This document shows, piece by piece, positions 12,072-22,848 of a DNA stretch of 64,000 bases. Position 1 is the stretch's first letter. Every line of letters begins with the position of its first letter. The notes beneath the pieces were generated by a model. The model did not search any database and was not told the origin of the DNA. It was given only the letters and a program-made list of their open reading frames with translations. Origin of the DNA: Hymenopus coronatus (taxonomy: Eukaryota > Arthropoda > Insecta > Mantodea > Hymenopodidae); the NCBI GenBank assembly GCA_030762935.1, contig CM060895.1, positions 75,871,001 to 75,935,000 of the forward strand, read 5' to 3'. The position numbers and the translations under genes are program-made.

Positions 12072-12946
12072 AAAAAGTCTGGTGTTACACTCATGCGACG
12101 TTTTCTAGCTGCTCTACAAACAAACTTCTTACAAAAGAGTTTTCTTACTACACCATGCTAATCGAAATAAACATCAGCAGAATGTTCTTATTACCTAATT
12201 CCTTATAAGAAATAGAAAACTAAAGGAATGGACATGCTAAAGCGATGGTCAAATGTTTCAAAAGCTGTTGTAATGCGTTAGTGATTGCAAATCGCTTCTC
12301 CGCTTGGCCTGGAGTAGAACAAAAGAAAAACGGGGACTTACTGTCTGAGAAAAGTATAAGTAAGTACTTTACAATTGAAACCAATAAAATGGAATGTCTA
12401 GGAAACGGTTACCTTCACAACAAAAACGTAAAGAACATAAATTGTGTGTTTTGATGAGATCTACAATCTTGTGCAGTAAGCTTTTTCCTCTATCTCTTAC
12501 GGTTTAGCAGTTAAGCAAAATCCTACAAATTTCTTCCAGAATAAAGAGATCTTCAGAGGCTATTCCCAGAAAATTTAATACATACATATTATTTGGGATG
12601 TAAATATGTTTAATATACGGCATTTTAATTAAAATCGTCTGAGCAAATTTTTTAGAAATTCAAAATTTTCCAAAATTTTTCCATGTTAAGGATATTTTAT
12701 AGTGGGGAATTTTCTTGGAAATCTTCGTGTCGCATCTTGGAAGATACTGAACATAAATATCATACTTATGCGCGCGCGGACATTTTTTTTTCTAAAGATG
12801 ATTTGTTTTTCTTTTTTTTTTTTTGTGGATACATGGGCTCACAAAACTTGTATTTTCGGTGAAATATTGGTAAGGAATATTTTGGTGAAATGCAATATTT
12901 TGAGTAGGTGTTCCTATGTACATAGTACGTATAGAGAAAGTAAAAG
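12072..12946 (-). mobile_element. Element A2, full length
   Basis: M end is diverged (AAAAAGTCTGGTG, CTCTACAAAC); H end is clear (CCTATGTACATAGTACG, then TAGAGAAAGTAAAAG). Internal A2 marker region is at 12280-12330. The palindrome at 12755-12770 is broken and the CA tract has become a short CG-rich run (GCGCGCGC) followed by T-rich slippage at 12782-12825. Confidence 0.8.
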
Positions 12947-13335
12947 CGTAGTGTCAGATAAACGTCTAAACTTCGCATTAAAATTTATAACTTAAAATCT
13001 TGAAGCAAAGCCCTTATTAACCGGTTAATTTTTACATGGAAATCTTTCATTTAACTTTAGAATTCTCAGAGCATCTCTAACGATTTGAATCAAAGTACTA
13101 CATGTTTACGGCATTTGAATGGCTAATAAAACAGAGTTCAATATTCTATCAATCATTTTGAATTAATGTTGCATTATTTTATATTATTGGTAAACCATTA
13201 GAAACAGACATATATGTAGTTATTAAATAAAGAATTATGTCAACTTTTTGTTGTAATTAGCTTTTACCTAATTGCATTTGTTTTAAGTTTCATATACTTT
13301 AATGTTCTCATACTTCTGTGTGGAACGTGCTGTAA
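12947..13335. other. Mostly featureless; small decayed A piece
   Basis: About 13034-13100 resembles a plus-oriented internal A segment (ACATGGAAA, CTCTAACGATTTGAATC). The rest is AT-rich sequence without recognisable content. Confidence 0.4.
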
Positions 13336-14603
13336 TTTCTCTAGCACATTGTACAACACACATATAGGTACGTAGACATACGTAGGTGCAAGAGGTATTG
13401 TATTCCACCTAAAATATTTATACCGATATTTCACCGGAAATGTGTTTTAAGACACCCTTAATCCAGAAAATGGATTTTTAGAAAATATTCAGTGTGTGTG
13501 AATGTGGACACAATAGCTCAAGAACGAAGGGTACATTAAATTCCAAACTTGTTATACAAATTAAGCATATTCCAAGGATACGACACGAAGATTTCGAACA
13601 AAATCACCCACCCTAAACTACTTTTATATTGAAAAAATTTCGAACATTCTGAATTTGACAAAAATTGCTCTAAGGATTTTGATTAAAATACTTATATTAT
13701 AGATATTTATATAGCAAATATGAGTCCAAAAACATTTTTAGAAAAAGAACCGTGCTTTTTCTACTTAGACAGTATAGCTCAAAAACGAAAAGTACATTAA
13801 ATACCAAATTTGGTACTTAAGTTTAGTAGCTTCCAAGGATGTGGCACGAAGATATCCAAGCTACACTTTCACATTACAATTTTCTGAAACTTGTATTCTC
13901 AAAATGACTCTCATTATGATTAAAATACCCTACATAATATTTACAAGATAAATAAAATATCAATCTTGAATTTTCTGAAAACACCCTCTGAAGACCCCTT
14001 CATTCTGGATGTGAATTTTGCTTGACTGATAAACCGTAAGTGATAGACAAAATCTTGCTACTAAAGCTTTATCTCGTTAAAACATACAAATTATGTCATA
14101 TATACTTTTATATAGCTAACCATTATTGAGATATTCCTTGTTCTTGGTTTTAATTTTGAACTGTTTAAACCCTTTCCCAAACGGGAAATCATCTTTTTTT
14201 TTACACTATGCCATACAAATAGAGTTTCAATTGTTCACATATCTGCTCTCGATTAGCATGATGTAGATAAAAGAAGTATTTTATGGAGTTATGGAGTTGA
14301 TCATTTTTAAGATATTCCTTATTTTTAATTTCAGCTTTAAATATGTTATACTTTTCTCATACAGGAATTTGTCAACTCGTGTCCATACAAACAAAGGAAC
14401 TTCAGTCACATAGCAACCAGCTTTTGGCTGTCACTTTAACCTATGGTACTCCCTTGTTTCCCTTCTACTTACAAGGATGCAAGATATTTCTACTAATTTT
14501 TTTCTCAATTAGCATGAAGTAAATACAAGTAAAAGCTTTTTAACAATACTTTGTTGTAGAGATGTAGAGAAAGTCATGTGAATGGAACACATCAAATTTT
14601 TTA
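13336..14603 (+). mobile_element. Element A composite with internal duplication
   Basis: Begins with a variant H end (CTCTAGCACATTGTACA), continues as A2, then repeats the segment after the GT tract: the block at about 13453 (CCAGAAAATGGATTTTTAG) recurs near 13722 (TCCAAAAACATTTTTAG), so about 270 bp are duplicated in tandem. Near 14240-14300 the A2 M-end region is followed directly by the last 300 bp of an A1 copy ending in a canonical M end at 14570-14603. This is at least a three-part mosaic. Confidence 0.75.
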
Positions 14604-15404
14604 TATTCGTGAATTATTTATACGTGTTATTAACCATCGTCGAAAAAACAACATTGGCATAAGTACATTGGAGAATCTCGAAAGTAAAAATAATCGTATC
14701 CCTTCTATGCTTCAATGACGCCTACCCTTGCACAATACACTGTTTCAGCGTAATTTATACGAGCCTTTCTAAAGAAGTTTTAGTGAGAATATATGCACGC
14801 TAAAGTACACGGGCCAATTCTGCGCTGAGCGTAATGTCATTTCGAACTCGGCGGCTCCATCAAAAGTTATCGATATTCCATTTTCTTGACTCGCAACGGA
14901 GCTGTATGTACTGTATTAATTTTAAAGCTGTGTTTTATGAGGGTTCTCGAGCTTCACCCCTTTCACAGATGCTTGTTGCAGTCGGCGAATTAGAACGGGA
15001 GAGGGTGATACAGCTCAACTATAAAACGCGTGCTACGCCAGAGGCACACGTGCGAGCAACAAACTAGGGCAGCGCCGCGTTTCCAGGCCTTCCAGTGCCT
15101 TCACTGTTTAATGGCATCGTAAGGGAGTATTTAAGCGCTATTATACGACAAGTCCAGAGCATAATACTCTCAAGTTGCACGTGTATATCTAATGGAAGGG
15201 CAGTTCAGTTTAATCATATTTTAATAGGCATTTAACAACAAACAGTGTTCTGAAAATTCAATTTATTAAATTCTTGGGCAAGATTACTAAATCTGGCAAT
15301 TTTATCCACAAATTTCTCACACGCTGCTTTACGAAACTTAAAAATTAAGTTACGAATTACTGAAAACAATCTGAGTTGTTGCATTCACAGGAATTTATAT
15401 ACCA
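14604..15404. other. No recognisable feature
   Basis: A somewhat GC-richer patch (14820-15110) has a 77-residue ORF without a recognised domain. No repeat family identified. Confidence 0.5.
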
Positions 15405-16023
15405 ATTCTCTGAGAAACTATTCTTATCAAACCTTATTCTTCTATATACTTCATGCCAATCAAGATAAACTTTAGCAGAAATCGTAGAATGGAAATAAGG
15501 AAATGCACTAGGTTATAGCGAAGCTAAATCTTCTAAAACGGTTTGCCATGCAATTTTAATTTGGCTCTCTTTCCATGACCAGGAGTAAAATAAAAGATAC
15601 AATAATAAAAATACCGGTGTAAGACATAAATTGTGTTTTTACGAGATCTACGTTTTTTTCTCTCTTATGGTTTAATCAAAAGCCAACTAGAATGAAGAGT
15701 ACTTAAGAGGTATTCCCAGAAGATCCAAGAGATACATTTTATTTGTCATGTAAATATCTTAATTACGATATACGGGGAGATCTTTGTGCTGCATCCTTGG
15801 CAGATTCTGATCTTAAGTAGCAAGTTTGGGATTAACTGACTTTTCGCTTTTGAGTTCAGAGACACACGCTGACACTTACATACACACACAGGAACCTTTT
15901 TTAAAAGTGTCTTTTATAATTTAGAGAACCCTAAAACGTGCATTCTCTGTGAAATTTGAGTATTGAATTTTTAGTGGAATATAATATCTTATCTAATTTA
16001 TACATGAACTAGAGAAAGTAAAA
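15405..16023 (-). mobile_element. Element A2, internally deleted
   Basis: A2 markers (GCCATGCAATTTTAATTTGG, CATGACCAGGAGT) and an H end of the variant type lacking the ACTATGTACATAGT palindrome (ATGAACTAGAGAAAGTAAAA). About 70 bp are missing between the TATCTTAATTACGATATACG block and GGGGAGATC. The M terminus is decayed. Confidence 0.75.
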
Positions 16024-16637
16024 TAATTTTAAAAAAATGTTTGAATACTCCTATTATGCTAGCGAAATCAAATCAAATATTGCACATAATAGATTAAATT
16101 TGAAATATTAATCTGCAATTACGCAAGTCTTTTGGTATTTATCTGTATATAATTTTCAAAATACAGAAAATATTATTTTTAAAAGATGAAGGGAACAAAA
16201 AAAAACATTTCGTGGAAACACTTGAGAGTAGCATTCGATTTCCGGTGGTCGCTCACTCTTGAGCATGTATCTCCTGCAGTTCCTTCCCCTTGACTGCAAA
16301 GTATTAGTTCACAACTTAAACGTATTCTGAGAAAGACTACGGCTCTACTATCAACATATCGACAAGCTTTAATAGGCTCTTAGAAAACGTTTGTTCTTTT
16401 GCTAGCAATGCTGAATTCCCTCTGGGATATTAACATGCGTAATGTAGTTCATGTATATTTCATGTAGACAGTAGATCTATTTATCACGAGCTCTCACGTG
16501 CTACTGTCTCCTCGCACTCGTCCAGAGAGCCGAACATCCCGCAAATGTTTTCTCGTCAGAGGTTTAGAGTACAAAAAATTCATTGGGAGTAGAGGTACTA
16601 GGTGTCCCTCTGTAAACAAGTCATTATCAAATGCTTA
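16024..16637. other. No recognisable feature
   Basis: AT-rich spacer. No gene or repeat recognised. Confidence 0.5.
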
Positions 16638-17092
16638 ACTACATTCTCTACTACTTACCTATAGTTAATAGAAGAAGACTGGATTCCCACCTCAAAATTC
16701 GATACCAAAATTTCAAAATTTCACCAGAAGTACATGCTTTGAGGTACCCTGAATTTAAACGTGATGTTTTAGAACAAATATCTATAGGTCTGTAAAATGA
16801 AATGTCAAACAAATGCCGAACTAATTGAAGTGGGTTTAGAATTTTCAAGAGCGCAAAAATAAACTGTTCAACAAAACCCTGCCAAGTAAATTATTCTAAA
16901 CATGGTTTTAATTTCTCAAAAATGATCAACGATTTTTTATTAGAATGTCATACGTTCAAGACATTTGCACGACAAACAAAATTTATACATCATGTATTTT
17001 CTACGAATAACCTGTGGAATCCACTTTATTGGAATTTGGTATCATATTTTAGCCATAAGTTGTTGACAAAAACTTACTCTAGAAAGTTGTAG
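16638..17092 (+). mobile_element. Element A3, partial
   Basis: H end of the third type (TTCTCTACTACTTACCTATA, then GTTAATAGAAGAAG) followed by a strongly diverged A body with CACCTCAAAATTCGATACC, TTTCTCAAAAATGATC and TTGACAAAAACTTACTC landmarks. The GT tract is lost and the M half is absent. Similar A3 tips occur at 27.5 and 36.2 kb, so this hairpin variant is a real subfamily. Confidence 0.65.
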
Positions 17093-17572
17093 AGGTTTCT
17101 GGTTCGATTAAAACCTGGGGGGGGGATTTTAACCTAGCTAAGACTGTCTCTCCAGAGTGTGGAAATAAGAGAGAGCGAAGCTGTGTGGGCTCTAATGTAT
17201 AAGAAACCAAAGAAATCAAATGGGTAACAATGTACACGATCGACAGTATATTTCAGGTGAAGACACTGTATAAATGGAAACAATAAAAATAATAGAATCT
17301 CCTTAAATCACACAAATATATTAAAACAAAAACGAGTACTTTGAAAGTACTCAGGCATATTTGTTTTTGCTTGTGGTTAAATAAAGAGAAGAATTTCGAA
17401 GGTATCTCATATTAGCTCATTTTTGAAGACATAACTATCTTCAGCCTCTTGTATTCCTCTTTTAAATACAATTAAATATATTTAAAAATACATCTACAAA
17501 TATTTATCTTAATTAATGAAGTATGTTTGTAGGAAAAATTTGTATACAAGTTGTTAAAAACTTATGGGAAAA
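17093..17572. other. No recognisable feature
   Basis: Contains a run of nine G at 17117-17125 and otherwise ordinary AT-rich sequence. Confidence 0.5.
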
Positions 17573-18339
17573 ATCTGAAGTGCAACATTCACAATGCTTT
17601 CTGTTCCGGTGCTGCAACAAACTATTCTTACAGGAGCCTATTCTTTTACCTATTTTATGGTTATCCAGATAAACATTAACAGAATGGTTTTTATGACATT
17701 ATTTTCTTGTTCAACTAGAATAAGGAAATACTAATATCAAAGATATAACCACATTTTTAAAAGGGATTAGCTATGTGGTGCTACTGAAATTCCGTTCTCT
17801 TCGCTTGACCAGGATGAACAAATGCGAGTTACGGCTTCCCATTTGAGAAAAGTGTATATACTGAAAAATTTAAATCTATAACAAGAAATATCTCGGAATA
17901 GTTAGACCCACAAAAGTATATTTTACGCGGATTGTATGTTTAGGTATAGTAATTATCTGTCTATTTCCTACGGCTTACCAGTTTTGCAAGAGTCTTCCAT
18001 TGAGAATAAAGAGAACTTCAGGGTCTATTCTGGGAAATTCAATAATCACAAATACTGTTAATAGATAGAATGTTAATCAAAATAATTAAACTCATTTTAA
18101 GGAAATCTAAATTTTCGAACACATTTCTATGCAAAGGGTCGTTGGGAAGGGAGCCTTCTTAAAATTTTTCCTGTCGTATCCTTGGAGCATGCTGAAATTA
18201 AATATAAAGTTTAGTATTCAACAAGCTTCTCATATTTTAATTATGTCTGCAGACACACCTTTTTCTATATATATTTAATTTCAGGAGTCCCTAAAACGTT
18301 TATTTCCAGCGAAATCTTATATAACCTTTTTAAAGAGTT
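17573..18339 (-). mobile_element. Element A2 carrying a cytb fragment
   Basis: M end (AAAAATCTGAAGTGCAACAT) through A2 markers to the TATTTCCAGCGAAATC block near the H end, where the sequence leaves A and passes into mitochondrial-like DNA at about 18340. The H hairpin itself is not found on the far side. The copy at 19439-19760 departs from A at the same internal position. Confidence 0.75.
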
Positions 18340-18496
18340 ATTATCGAAAGAGAAGATTGTGACTTCGATGTTGGATTAAGATTAGGAATAGTAACATTAT
18401 TTCTAGTTATAGCTACAGAATTTATAGAACATGTATCACCTTAAGCACAAATATCCTTTTGACTAGCTACAGCATTTACTAATTTACTTTTGATAC
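18340..18496 (+). pseudogene. Mitochondrial cytochrome b fragment (numt) inside element A
   Basis: From about 18384 the plus strand reads as a cytb segment in the invertebrate mitochondrial code: VTLFLVMATEFMEHVSP, a TAA stop where Trp is expected, then QMSFW with TGA as Trp. In intact cytb the matching segment is a membrane helix followed by the VLPWGQMSFWGAT loop. About 40 bp before it align with the second copy at 19.5 kb. It is far too short and broken to be functional. Confidence 0.8.
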
Positions 18497-18763
18497 TCTG
18501 TTTTATATGCATGCATGCAAAAGAAAAAAGGAGCACATTAAGTATATTGCAGTGGCGTACATTCCTCAAAAGCAAATACTATGATTATGTGTCTATTCTG
18601 TTGTTTTTGTAACCCATGCGTTTAGCACTAGAACTTTATACGTTTCTTTTTTCCCATAGTATATAAACATATGTGTACATGTATATGCCTTGACAAGTTC
18701 TATGTTCAGTGGCTTCTTGGCCTAAACGAACCTACAGAATACTTTCTAATCTAATCTAATCTT
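18497..18763. other. No recognisable feature
   Basis: Unique-looking DNA including TGCATGCATGCA near 18508 and a TAATC repeat near 18746-18762. The H-side remainder of the preceding A element is missing here. Confidence 0.45.
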
Positions 18764-19437
18764 TAGCGTCTCCTGTATCCAAAAAAAAGCATTTTCAGAA
18801 AAATGTCCTGTGTGTATGTGTGTGTCCCCGTGTGTCTGTGACACGATAACTCAAAAAGGAAAAGTCGGTAAAATACCAAACTGTGTATTTAAGTGTAGTA
18901 TCTTCTAGGGATGCGACACGAAGACTTTCAGAAGCTTTTAAAGCGTTTTAGAGCTATATATCTTGAATTTTCTGGGAATAGCCTCTGAAGAGTACTTTAT
19001 TCTGGTAGAATTTTACGGAATTTTGAATAACTGCTAAACCGCAAGAGATGGACAAAAACGTACTACACAAAAAATGTAGAGCACGTTAAAACACACAAAT
19101 TATATATATATATATTTTGGCGGAGTTCATCGTTTTTGAAACATTTCTTGTTTTTGTTTCTGCTTTGAAAAACTTTTAATTTTCTCATACAGGAATTTAT
19201 CAATTGCTGTCCATACAAACAAAGGAACTTCAGTGACATAGTATCCAGCTTTTGACTATCACTTTAACCTATGGTACTCCCTTATTTCGCTTCTACTTAC
19301 AAGGAAGCAAGTAATAACACTATTACTGCTAATTTTTTTCTGATTAGCATGAAGTAAATAGAAGTATAAGCTTTTTAAGTTTACTTTGTTGCAGAGATGT
19401 AGAGAAAGTCATGTGAATTGTATACGTCAGAGTTTTC
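18764..19437 (+). mobile_element. Element A1, lacking H hairpin
   Basis: Starts just before the GT tract (18813-18840) and runs through canonical A1 sequence to the M end (GATGTAGAGAAAGTCATGTG at about 19397-19416). About 70 bp near 18930-18955 are deleted. The M end is directly followed, within two bases, by a minus-oriented A segment. Confidence 0.8.
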
Positions 19438-19438
19438 T

Positions 19439-19760
19439 GTTTTTCTTTGATTTAAAAGAGCCTAAAGCGTTTATTCCCAGTGACATCTTTTAAAATTTCA
19501 TGAGGCTTCTTATTGAAAGAGAATTATGACCTGGATTTGGACTAAAATTAGGGGTGGTAACATTATTTTTAGCTATAGCAGTAGCATTTATATGATATGT
19601 ATTACCTTGGGGATAAATATACTTTTGAGGATCTAAAGGAAGTTACTAATTTACTATCCGCTATCTACGTTTGGTGTGGTATGGAATTTTAGTGGAATGC
19701 AATATGCTATCTATATACTATGTACGAAATAAGACGAATAAAAACAATGGCTACTAGTTT
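19439..19760 (-). mobile_element. Element A H-end segment split by a cytb fragment
   Basis: 19439-19489 is the A segment just inside the H end (GCCTAAAGCGTTTATTCCCA). 19690-19760 is the adjoining piece (TATGGAATTTTAGTGGAATG and a decayed hairpin ATACTATGTACGAAATAAG). Between them sits about 180-200 bp of mitochondrial DNA. A copy without the insert lies at 19848-20003. Confidence 0.75.
19490..19670 (+). pseudogene. Mitochondrial cytochrome b fragment (numt), second copy
   Basis: The plus strand reads VTLFLAMAVAFMWYVLPWG in the mitochondrial code, then a TAA stop in place of Gln, then YF, TGA as Trp and G. After a frameshift it reads TNLLSAI, matching the helix after the VLPWG loop of insect cytb. 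It is about 80 percent identical by eye to the copy at 18.3 kb and shares the same A-derived left flank. Confidence 0.85.
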
Positions 19761-19780
19761 TAAACATATCTTATTTTTCA

Positions 19781-19846
19781 GTCTGACTCTACCTATCCAA
19801 CTCCTGTCCTTCACATGGCTTGTGTGAAAAAATAATTGATCCAACA
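19781..19846 (+). mobile_element. SINE B distal fragment
   Basis: Matches the SINE B segment after the tRNA-like head: TCAGTCTGACTCTACCTATC, then CCAACTCCTGTCC and GTGTGAAAAAATAATTGATC. No head is present. It sits between two related minus-oriented A ends. Confidence 0.7.
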
Positions 19847-19847
19847 T

Positions 19848-20003
19848 ATTTTTCTATTTTTCTTTAATTTATGACACCCTAAAACGTTTATTTCTAGTGA
19901 AACCTTGGTATGAAATTTTTGAGTGGAATGCAATATTTTATGCACATACTATGTACCAAACAAAGAGAATAAAAGCAATTGTTACTAGTTTTAAGAATGT
20001 CAT
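19848..20003 (-). mobile_element. Element A H-end segment without numt
   Basis: Resembles 19439-19760 but without the cytb insert: the TTATTTCTAGTGAAACC block runs directly into TTGGTATGAAATTTTTGAG. It also shares the flank beyond the hairpin (GAATAAAA..CTAGTTTTAA) with the numt-bearing copy, so the two arose by local duplication or are the same subfamily end. Confidence 0.7.
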
Positions 20004-20951
20004 GAGTATACGCTACATAGAGAAAGATAGAACAAGTTGAAGGGAGAGAGAAGAATACCCATAATAAGGCGAGCAGAGCTGCTGTTCTGCAATCAGAAGG
20101 AGCACTGAACACAGTAAAATTCGGGTTGTTAAAAGCTAAAGCGGCGACGTGGACGCATTTAGAAACCATCACAGACATTTCTAATAAAACGCTCAGGTAG
20201 CTGAACCTCTCCATAAAACCGAGTTCCTGGAACCTCAAGAATAACTTGGAAGGGGATCATAGCGAGATAAATATCTTTGAGAACATGAAGAGAATGGGAG
20301 GGGTGATAAAAAGAAATTTGGCACCAGTTAACGAAAAGCAACAGCTGAAAAGAAACGAGATGACTCCGTTTTAACGTGAGATTTTCATTCGGATGTACCG
20401 GTTCGTTCCCGTCGGACCGGCTACTTTAACCATGTTTTTCATGGTTTCCCAGATCGGTATACGAATATTGTTTTTTTTTTTTTCCCTCTACCAGAATTGC
20501 CCGTCGTTTCCATTCGCCTGTTTCACGGCATGTCTTTCAAGGGTGAAGAAGCTGACAACACCGGCTGTTGTGCTACGGTAAAACCGTAGTATTTTCTTCT
20601 TGATACTTGACAAGACTGCAGAAGCTCCATCCTCGTTGGATGTTGTAACGCTTATCCCAGCAGGTCTAGTCGGTGACAGATTTGGTGCTATGTTGGAATC
20701 ATTAGGGACCCAAATAGCGCTTGCACATCGTCATCTGAATCTGGTCGCCCTTCGGGTTTCCTCTTCATCATGGCCTCCCAGAAACAACTTTGGGAGTATA
20801 TTGGGTCCACTACTTTGTACGTGTGGTAACGTTCTTCAGTAACTGGAGGCCGTTGTTAACACCTGTATAGAAAGGTACTAAAATTCTTTTAGTAAGTGCC
20901 GTACACATATAGAAAAATTATGGTTTGAAAGTCCTCAAAAATGCTACAAAC
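20004..20951. other. No recognisable feature
   Basis: Moderately GC-rich in places (20380-20840). ORFs of up to 114 residues have no domain I recognise. A T14 run lies near 20470. Confidence 0.5.
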
Positions 20952-21686
20952 ATCTGTGTGTTCCATTCACATTATTTGCTCACATCTCTGTAACAAGTTA
21001 TTGTTAAAAAAAAAAAAGCTTATTCTTCTACCTACATCATGCTAATTGATATAAACAGCAGAAACTGTCTTATTACTTAGTTCCTTATAAGCAGACGAGA
21101 AGTAAGAAAATACATTAGGCTAATCCGATAGTCAAATGTGTAAAAATGTGGTTACTATGGGATTGAATTCCGTTTCTTTGCGTGGTGAGGAGTTCGAAAA
21201 TTTCCCGTATATAACAAAACTTTAGGTATTTTAAACTTGAAACCAATACCAAGGAATATTTGAAAAACGGTAAACTGCACGAAAAAGAGTATATGACATA
21301 AATTGTGTGTCTTAAAAAGATTTACGTTTTTTGTATAGTAAGCTCTTGTCTCTCTCTTACAGTTTACCAGTTATGCAAAATTCAGTAAATTTCATCCAGA
21401 ATAAAGAGGTCTTCAGAGGCTATTCCGAGAAAATTCAAGATATACATTTTACTTGACATATAAAGATCTTATAACAAATTTTAATCAAAATTGTTAAGAG
21501 CCATTTTGACAAAACTGAAATTTTCTAAGTTTTTTTCTATATAAATGGTAGTTGGAGGTGGTATTATTTTCGTGAAAATGGCTTCCTTAAAGGATACTAA
21601 ACTTAAATATAAATTTTGGGATTTAACGGATTTTTCGATTCTGACCCATGCTGCCCAAAGACAGACAGATATACACGGACGTTTTT
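20952..21686 (-). mobile_element. Element A2, H end missing
   Basis: Begins at the M end (ATCTGTGTGTTCCATTCACA), with A2 markers at 21140-21190, and continues to the CA tract near 21660-21675, where it is abruptly joined to a plus-oriented H end. Confidence 0.8.
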
Positions 21687-21858
21687 CCTTTCTCTACACG
21701 TACTATGTACATAGTATATAGAAAAGTTAATGTATTACACCCAAAAATTCGATACCGATATTTCACTACAAATATATATTTTGAGACCCCGTGAATAAAT
21801 ACAAAAAAAAGAAAAAATAGAAAAATGTCCGTGTGTGTCTATTTTTCAGTCAGTATGT
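21687..21858 (+). mobile_element. Element A, isolated H end in opposite orientation
   Basis: 172 bp starting exactly at the terminal hairpin (CTTTCTCTACACGTACTATG, ACATAGTATATAG) and ending at the GT tract (GTCCGTGTGTGTC). It is flanked on both sides by minus-oriented A sequence, so both breakpoints lie near the microsatellite. Confidence 0.8.
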
Positions 21859-22195
21859 CTTTAATATACGGCATTTTAATCAAAATTGTTAAGAGCCATT
21901 TTTGAGAAAAACTAAATTCGCCAAATTGTTTCCCTTGTAAAGGTAGCTTGAGGTTGATGGATTTTCTTGAAAATCTTCGTGTTGTTTGATATCTAACGGT
22001 GTTTTCGTTTTTGAGTTATGCTGTCCAAGACCCAGACACACACCTACAGAAACACATACACTGATATTTTTCTAAAATGCCTTTTTTCAGGGGGTCTCAA
22101 AACATTCGGTGAAAACTCCGTATCGAAATTTTGGGCGGAATACAATATTTTCTCTATCTACTATGTAGTTTACGCATACAAGCTAGAGAAAGAGT
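21859..22195 (-). mobile_element. Element A, H half
   Basis: Runs from the TTTAATATACGGCATTTTAA block through the CA tract (22038-22062) to a variant H end (CTATGTAGTTTACGCATACA, CTAGAGAAAGAG). Its last part belongs to the first unit of the tandem duplication that follows. Confidence 0.75.
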
Positions 22196-22848
22196 AATAA
22201 AAATAATTATCAAGCTTATAAATATCTTCAATATTAATATTCCGAATGTGGTTCATTAAATGGAAGGGAAAATGTTAAGTTAAAGCCTAAGAGTTGTTCT
22301 CTAGTTCTTAGTATAAAAGTTAATGAATTGGATGGCGCGAATTCCATCACACTCTGACACTAGTTTCTAGCTTGACATTAGGACCTGTACCCCACCGAAT
22401 ATCCACTTTCAGCTCTTCCTTGCCTGTCTGAACATTCTTTTTTGGTCAGTACATTGTTTTGTCACGATAAAGAAAAGGAGGGGTCTCAAAACATTCGGTG
22501 AAAACTCCGTATCGAAATTTCAGGTGGAATACAACACTTTATCTATGCAGTTTGCACATACATGCTAGAGAAAAGCAATAAAATAGTTATTAATTTTATA
22601 AATCGCTTCAATATTAATATTCTGTAAGTGGTGCATTAAATGCAAAAAAAACTGTTACGTTAAAGCCTAAGAATCTGGTCTAGTTCTTAGTATGAAAGTT
22701 AATGAATTGGATGGCGTCAATTCCATCACACTCTGACACTAGTTTCTAGCTTATGACCTGCTACCGCGCCACTTTCAGCTCTTTCTTGCCTGTCTGAGCG
22801 TTCTTTTCTGAATGGTCACTACATTGATTTGTCACGATAAAGGAAAGA
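22092..22848. repeat. 389-bp tandem direct duplication
   Basis: Unit 1 is 22092-22480 and unit 2 is about 22481-22848, both beginning GGGTCTCAAAACATTCGGTG. Each unit holds about 100 bp of an element A H end followed by about 280 bp of non-A flank, including the shared TTAATGAATTGGATGGCG. The units differ by substitutions and small indels, about 10-15 percent by eye, so the duplication is not recent. Confidence 0.9.

Noticed and set aside
19894..20238. 114-residue minus-strand ORF
   Set aside because: It runs from an element A end into unassigned DNA; no domain, and no similarity to a known family could be recognised.
20600..20842. 80-residue ORF in GC-richer DNA
   Set aside because: No domain or repeat family recognised; codon pattern alone is insufficient.
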